Assembly (NCBI GenBank): GCA_949296115.1
Contig: CASFNR010000013.1
Coordinates: 41,700 to 105,699, forward strand
DNA length: 64,000 bases
Origin: an uncultured Eubacteriales bacterium
Lineage (GTDB): Bacteria; Bacillota; Clostridia; Oscillospirales; Oscillospiraceae
Direction of reading: 5' to 3'
Shown here: positions 60,190 to 64,000 of the stretch, in pieces
Layout: each line of letters begins with the position of its first letter
Position numbering within the stretch: the first letter of the stretch is position 1
The notes under the pieces: generated by a model
Databases searched by the model: none
The model's input: the letters and a program-made list of their open reading frames with translations, nothing else
What the model was told of the DNA's origin: nothing
Program-made: the position numbers and the translations under genes

Positions 60190-60218
60190 TTGACATTGTC
60201 AACTTACATTGATACAAT
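60190..60218 (+). promoter_or_regulatory. Promoter of degV with overlapping dyad
   Basis: TTGACA (60190-60195) and TACAAT (60213-60218) are 17 bases apart. The -35 is the left arm of the perfect 13-bp dyad TTGACATTGTCAA (60190-60202), so a bound regulator would block it. Confidence 0.8.
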
Positions 60219-60284
60219 ATCAGCGGGTTTTTAAAAACCGATTAAGACATACCAAAAATCTCAGGTTTTACCCAAGGAGATCCT

Positions 60285-61133
60285 ATGAAATATAAAGTTG
60301 TATCCGATTCCTCCTCCAATCTGCTGAACAATACCGCCCTGTACGCCTGTGTTCCCATGAAGATCATCGGCCAGCGGGAGTACATTGACGACGGCGCCCA
60401 GGACACCGCTGTGATGACCCAGGAGCTGCGGCAGTACAAGGGAAAGTCCAGTTCCTCCTGCCCCAATGTGTCCGACTGGCTGGAAGCCTTCGGGGATGCG
60501 GACGTTGTGTTCGCCGTGACCATCACCCAGGTGCTGTCCGGCAGCTACAATTCCGCCTGCCAGGCGGCCGATACCTACATGGAGGAGCACCCCGGCGCCA
60601 AGGTCTATGTGATTGACTCCATGGCCGCCGGTCCGGAGCAGGCCATGATCATTGACCGGCTCTTTGAGCTGATGGAGCAGGGGCTGGAGCCGGAGCAGGT
60701 GCTGGAAAAGGTCCGGGACTATCAGGACCATACCTACACCCTGTTCTGCCTGGAATCCCTGACCAACCTGGCCCGGAACGGCCGGGTCAGCCCCACCGTG
60801 GCCAAGATTGCCGGGGTACTGGGCATCCGGGTCTGCGGCGAGGCCCAGGAGGGTCAGATTGCCCCAGTCCACAAGGCCCGGGGGGCAAAAAAGGCCCTGA
60901 ACACCCTGGTGGAGATGATTGCCGAGCGGGGCTTCCACGACGGCTGCTTGCTGCGGGTGGCCCACTGCTTCGGCCCGGATATGACCCTGCAGCTCCGGGA
61001 CGCCATTCTGGAGCGGTTCCCCGGGGCCCGGTTCCACATGGAGACCACCGGCGTGCTGTGCAGCTACTATGCGGAGCAGGGCGGCCTGATGATCGGATTC
61101 GAGGGGGCCTACAATACCAGAAACCACACCTGA
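60285..61133 (+). CDS. DegV family fatty-acid-binding protein
   Basis: A 282-residue DegV-fold protein, which binds fatty acids (FakB-like). The N-terminus KYKVVSDSSSNL and the motif TITQVLSGSYNSA are typical, with YVIDSMAAGPEQAMII and LTNLARNGRVSP beyond. It may present fatty acids to a kinase (FakA), which is not in the window. ATG at 60285 follows AAGGAG. It is divergent from DUF1836, which may control it. Confidence 0.9.
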   Translation: MKYKVVSDSSSNLLNNTALYACVPMKIIGQREYIDDGAQDTAVMTQELRQYKGKSSSSCPNVSDWLEAFGDADVVFAVTITQVLSGSYNSACQAADTYMEEHPGAKVYVIDSMAAGPEQAMIIDRLFELMEQGLEPEQVLEKVRDYQDHTYTLFCLESLTNLARNGRVSPTVAKIAGVLGIRVCGEAQEGQIAPVHKARGAKKALNTLVEMIAERGFHDGCLLRVAHCFGPDMTLQLRDAILERFPGARFHMETTGVLCSYYAEQGGLMIGFEGAYNTRNHT

Positions 61134-61164
61134 TGCGCCGGTTTTGGGCATCAGAGGGGGCCGC

Positions 61165-61222
61165 GCCCCGTCCCGGCGGAAAACTCTTTTGAGTTTGTTT
61201 GCCCCCTGCGGCGGCAAACACT
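61165..61222. repeat. Mosaic intergenic repeat, partial copy
   Basis: GTCCCGGCGGAAAACTCTTTTGAGTTTGTTTGCC-type sequence (read in pieces: CCCGGCGGAAAACT, TTGAGTTT, TTTGCC) matches 47544-47577. It then has CCGCAGGGGG-like and GCGGCGGCAAA parts shared with the copy at 27239. Confidence 0.65.
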
Positions 61223-61247
61223 GTAAGATTTTTGAAATTATCCTTGT

Positions 61248-61280
61248 CCCGGTGCACATTTTGTGCGCCGGGGCTTTTTT
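61248..61280 (+). terminator. Terminator of degV
   Basis: CCCGGTGCACA pairs with TGTGCGCCGGG (one G-T pair), followed by GCTTTTTT. Confidence 0.8.
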
Positions 61281-61284
61281 GTGC

Positions 61285-61313
61285 TTGACGGGAAGAGATT
61301 GCCGAAGTAAAAT
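61285..61313 (+). promoter_or_regulatory. Promoter of psuK-psuG
   Basis: TTGACG (61285-61290) and TAAAAT (61308-61313) are 17 bases apart. The leader ends in CTAATA...TATTAG, a possible operator arm. Confidence 0.7.
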
Positions 61314-61365
61314 AAAGATGTGCTTATAAAACTAATACTTGCTTAGATATTAGGAGGCGATGACC

Positions 61366-62445
61366 ATGACCCAGCGGGAGCGGCAGGTTCTGCAGCTCAT
61401 TGAGGCCAACCCCATGATCTCCCAGCAGGAGCTGGCGGAGAAACTGGGCATCACCCGTTCCTCGGTGGCGGTGCACATCTCCAACCTGATGAAGAAGGGC
61501 TGCATCGCCGGGAAGGGCTATGTCCTGCGCAGCAGCGCCTACGCCGTGGTGGTGGGAGGCGTGAACGTGGACATCGGGGGCCGGTCCTTTGCCCCGCTGG
61601 TACCGGCGGACTCCAATCCCGGGGTGGTCACCACCAGTCTGGGGGGCGTGGGCCGGAACATTGCCCACAACATGAGCCTGCTGGGCCTGGACGTCCGGCT
61701 GCTCACCGCCTATGGGGACGACCTCCACGGCCAGCAGGCGGCAGCGGTATGCTCCCAGCAGGGCATCGACCTGAGTCATGCCCTGCAGATTCCCGGGGGT
61801 ACCACCTCCACCTATCTGTACCTGGCGGCCCCGGGGGGAGAGATGGTGCTGGCGGTGTCCGATATGGCCATCTGTGAGAAAATCACCCCCGGCTACCTGG
61901 CCTCCCTCCGCTCCATCCTGGACAATGCCCAGGTGGTGGTGGCGGATACCAACATCCCCCGGGAGTCCCTGGCCTATCTGGCGGAGAATCTCACGGTTCC
62001 CCTGTTTGTGGACCCGGTGTCCACCGCCAAGGCGGAGAAAATCAGGCCCATTCTCTCCCGGATTCACACCCTGAAACCCAACCGGCTGGAAGCGGAACTG
62101 CTCTCCGGGGTGGAAATCCGCAGCCGGGAGGATGCGGTTCGGGCGGCAGATGTCCTGCTGGGCCTGGGGCTGCACCGGCTGTTCCTGTCTCTGGGGGCAG
62201 AAGGGGTGCTGGCCGCCATGGGAAACCAGCGGCTGTGGCTGCCCACCATTCCCGGCCGGATGGTGAATACCACCGGCTGCGGCGACGCCTTCATGGCGGC
62301 TCTGGTCTGGGCCTATCTGGAGGGCAGCGACCTGGAGACCACCGCCCGGGCAGGCCTGGCCGCCGGTTCCATCGCCATGGAGTCGGAACAAACCATCAAC
62401 CCCGCCCTGTCCGCCCCGGCCCTGAAGGCCCGGATGGGACGATGA
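61366..62445 (+). CDS. psuK: Pseudouridine kinase with N-terminal winged helix
   Basis: A 359-residue PfkB-family sugar kinase with a winged helix-turn-helix at residues 1-60 (QQELAEKLGITRSSVAVHISNLMKKG). The kinase part has GGVNVDIGG, the GG of SLGGVGRNIAHN, and the C-terminal anion hole NTTGCGDAFMAAL. Coupled to psuG it should phosphorylate pseudouridine. ATG at 61366 is chosen over 61360 because AGGAGG is 8 bases upstream. The head may let it sense substrate and control its own promoter. Confidence 0.9.
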   Translation: MTQRERQVLQLIEANPMISQQELAEKLGITRSSVAVHISNLMKKGCIAGKGYVLRSSAYAVVVGGVNVDIGGRSFAPLVPADSNPGVVTTSLGGVGRNIAHNMSLLGLDVRLLTAYGDDLHGQQAAAVCSQQGIDLSHALQIPGGTTSTYLYLAAPGGEMVLAVSDMAICEKITPGYLASLRSILDNAQVVVADTNIPRESLAYLAENLTVPLFVDPVSTAKAEKIRPILSRIHTLKPNRLEAELLSGVEIRSREDAVRAADVLLGLGLHRLFLSLGAEGVLAAMGNQRLWLPTIPGRMVNTTGCGDAFMAALVWAYLEGSDLETTARAGLAAGSIAMESEQTINPALSAPALKARMGR

Positions 62446-62484
62446 CAACCTGTTATTTTCGTTTTGGAAAGGAACGTGACATCC

Positions 62485-63405
62485 ATGAACATGAATCAGT
62501 GCCTGGACGTAAAACCGGAAGTGGCCGAGGCTCTGGCGGCGGGCAAGCCTGTGGTGGCGCTGGAATCCACCATCATCTCCCACGGCATGCCCTACCCCCA
62601 GAATGTGGAGACCGCCCTGAACGTGGAGCGGATCATCCGGGAGAACGGGGCGGTTCCCGCCACCATCGCCGTCATCGGCGGCCGGCTGAAGGCCGGTCTG
62701 ACCCCGGAGGAAATTGAATACTTCGGCAAGAAGGGCACCGCCATCCGGAAGGCCTCCCGCCGGGACCTGGCGATTCTGTGCGCCAAGGGCCAGGACGGCG
62801 CCACCACCGTCACCACCACCATGATGATCGCCCACATGGCAGGCATCTCCATCTTTGCCACCGGCGGCATCGGGGGCGTTCACCGGGGTGCAGAGACCAC
62901 CATGGACATCTCCGCCGACCTGGAGGAGCTGGGCCAGACTCCGGTGATGGTGATCTGCGCCGGGGCCAAGTCCATTCTGGACCTGGGCCTGACCCTGGAA
63001 TACCTGGAGACCAAGGGCGTGCCGGTGATCGGCTACGGCACCGAGGAGCTGCCCGCCTTTTACACCCGCCGCTCCGGCTTCGGGGTGGACTACCGGATGG
63101 ACACCCCGGAGGAGCTGGCGGCAGCGCTGCGGGCCAGCAAGGACATGGGCCTGCGGGGGGGCATGCTGGTGACCAACCCCATCCCCGAGGAATATGCCAT
63201 GCCGCTGGAGACCATCAACGCCGCCATTGACCAGGCCATTGCCGAGTGCAATGCCAAGGGCATCCACGGCAAGGACACCACCCCCTTCCTGCTGGCCCGG
63301 GTGGCGGAGATCACCGGGGGCGACTCCCTGGCCTCCAACATTCAGCTGGTTTACAATAACGCAGCCCTGGCGGCCAGAACCGCCGTGGCCTTCTGCAAGC
63401 TGTAA
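62485..63405 (+). CDS. psuG: Pseudouridine-5'-phosphate glycosidase
   Basis: A 306-residue lyase that splits pseudouridine 5'-phosphate to uracil and ribose 5-phosphate. Diagnostic motifs are VALESTIISHGMPYPQN and IFATGGIGGVHRGAE; VTNPIPEEYAMP is near the end. ATG at 62485 has AAAGGA upstream. It follows psuK by 39 bp, and the released uracil can be used by upp elsewhere in the window. Confidence 0.95.
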   Translation: MNMNQCLDVKPEVAEALAAGKPVVALESTIISHGMPYPQNVETALNVERIIRENGAVPATIAVIGGRLKAGLTPEEIEYFGKKGTAIRKASRRDLAILCAKGQDGATTVTTTMMIAHMAGISIFATGGIGGVHRGAETTMDISADLEELGQTPVMVICAGAKSILDLGLTLEYLETKGVPVIGYGTEELPAFYTRRSGFGVDYRMDTPEELAAALRASKDMGLRGGMLVTNPIPEEYAMPLETINAAIDQAIAECNAKGIHGKDTTPFLLARVAEITGGDSLASNIQLVYNNAALAARTAVAFCKL

Positions 63406-63410
63406 AGGCA

Positions 63411-63450
63411 AAAAACCTGCCCGTTTTCCTGGAAAACGGGCAGGTTTTGC
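63411..63450 (+). terminator. Terminator of psuK-psuG
   Basis: An 18-bp perfect stem (AAAACCTGCCCGTTTTCC with its complement) has a one-base loop and a T4 end. Confidence 0.85.
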
Positions 63451-63560
63451 CGCTTTCTCAGGGTCTCCCGGGCTGGGGCGGCGGCGTGCAGGGAGCCGGA
63501 GCGCCGCCGCAAATTCCCGGATTGTGTCGGAGAAAAAGGAAAAAATCCTGAAAAAAAGGA

Positions 63561-63589
63561 TTGCCAAACGGAAAAAACCATGATATAAT
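63561..63589 (+). promoter_or_regulatory. Promoter of the tRNA pair
   Basis: TTGCCA (63561-63566) and TATAAT (63584-63589) are 17 bases apart, 37 bp before tRNA-Gln. Confidence 0.75.
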
Positions 63590-63625
63590 ATGCCGTGTGT
63601 CCGAGCAAAGCCAGCCACTGAACAT

Positions 63626-63700
63626 TGGGATGTCGCCAAGCGGTAAGGCACCAGACTTTGACTCTGGCATTCGCTGGTTCGAATCCGGCCATCCCAGCCA
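63626..63700 (+). tRNA. tRNA-Gln (anticodon TTG)
   Basis: A 75-nt cloverleaf including encoded CCA. Acceptor TGGGATG pairs with CATCCCA, the anticodon loop CTTTGAC gives TTG, and the T-loop is GGTTCGAATCC. It reads CAA and, with wobble, CAG. Confidence 0.95.
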
Positions 63701-63703
63701 TTC

Positions 63704-63779
63704 GATCCGCTAGCTCAGTCGGTAGAGCAACTGCCTTTTAAGCAGTGGGTCCGGAGTTCGAATCTCCGGCGGGTCACCA
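63704..63779 (+). tRNA. tRNA-Lys (anticodon TTT)
   Basis: A 76-nt cloverleaf including encoded CCA. Acceptor GATCCGC pairs with GCGGGTC, the anticodon loop CTTTTAA gives TTT, and the T-loop is AGTTCGAATCT. It lies 3 bases after tRNA-Gln on one transcript. Confidence 0.95.
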
Positions 63780-63813
63780 AAAAGCCACCCCAATCGGGGT
63801 GGATGGCTTTTTG
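63779..63813 (+). terminator. Terminator of the tRNA pair
   Basis: AAAAAGCCACCCC pairs with GGGGTGGATGGCTTTTT (one bulge), directly after the tRNA-Lys CCA. Confidence 0.85.
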
Positions 63814-64000
63814 CGTGGTCAGAGGAGATTCGAACCATCTGAATGCAGCAGTCCGGTGGACTGCTGCTTGCCGCCGGCTGGACGGCGGCAACACTTTGAT
63901 TTTCTTCCCATCGGGAAGAAAATGCAGCGAATCTCCGGCGGGCAGGCAGGGCCTGCAGCCAATGCGCTGCGAACTGCTCATTTGTCCGGGATTCCTGCCC
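63814..64000. repeat. Gene-free tail with tRNA-arm repeats
   Basis: No convincing gene is seen. It holds GGAGATTCGAAC (63823-63834), the inverted copy of the tRNA T-arm, and CGAATCTCCGGCGGG (63928-63942), an exact 15-bp direct copy of the tRNA-Lys 3' part at 63759-63773. Two further inverted repeats lie between. Confidence 0.7.

Noticed and set aside
63715-63981. An 88-residue minus-strand frame over tRNA-Lys
   Set aside because: It is a tRNA-derived spurious frame, of the type often misannotated near tRNAs.

Overview
The window looks like the replication-origin region of a G+C-rich, anaerobic, low-branching Firmicute, most likely a gut Clostridia of the Oscillospirales/Oscillospiraceae type. 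The evidence is the order dnaA-dnaN-S4 protein-recF-gyrB-gyrA, RemB, two DUF1836 proteins, an SPFH pair, Gram-positive parA/parB with a perfect parS, rubrerythrin, an NfnAB-type electron-bifurcating transhydrogenase, Clostridia-type IMP dehydrogenase, strong AGGAGG ribosome sites with frequent GTG/TTG starts, and many TTGACA-17-TATAAT promoters. The genus is an inference and cannot be fixed from the sequence alone. No phage, insertion sequence, CRISPR array or defence cassette is visible.

Layout. 0-7.5 kb: guaB (5' cut by the window, frame broken), nfnB (frame broken) and nfnA, serS, a PspC-domain protein, parB, parA, a parS site and a zinc-ribbon membrane protein heading the par operon. 7.7-18 kb: a DUF1836 regulator, a zinc-ribbon protein, hflK (frame broken) and hflC, several small envelope proteins, a GH25 muramidase-like protein, rubrerythrin, a DUF308 membrane protein, a phosphopantetheinyl transferase and TatD. 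18-27 kb: a secreted Ig/SLH-like protein, a MacAB-like ABC system with two different adaptor proteins, a flavin-binding PPOX-fold protein and CutC. 27-35 kb: a divergent galactoside unit, lacZ facing mglBAC plus an InlB-repeat membrane protein. 35-45 kb: remB, rnhA, gyrA, gyrB, recF, S4 protein, dnaN, the origin with DnaA boxes and a 102-bp repeat array, then dnaA. 45-54 kb: gluQ, a sugar-nucleotide-type nucleotidyltransferase, thiT under a TPP riboswitch, hinT, a small-multidrug-export protein, upp, tsaB, tsaE, prfA, rlmA, and a polysaccharide deacetylase. 54-64 kb: a GH13 enzyme with a Cys-rich small partner, a sigma/anti-sigma-like pair, aspS, a second DUF1836 gene divergent from degV, psuK-psuG, and tRNA-Gln and tRNA-Lys.

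The region is chiefly a housekeeping core (replication, segregation, tRNA charging and modification, nucleotide salvage) with islands of envelope and carbohydrate functions. The strongest unexplained signals are non-coding: the repeat array sitting inside the dnaA-dnaN origin interval, a second cluster of DnaA-box-like 9-mers about 8 kb away, a family of mosaic intergenic repeats found in at least four places, and a hairpin that covers the ribosome site of the secreted SLH-like protein. Among proteins, the ABC exporter with a 902-residue adaptor carrying an inserted Ig-like domain is the most unusual. Three indel-type frame breaks in guaB, nfnB and hflK, all in the first 9 kb, may be assembly or sequencing faults. 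I saw no clear previously undescribed system; the items above are the best candidates.
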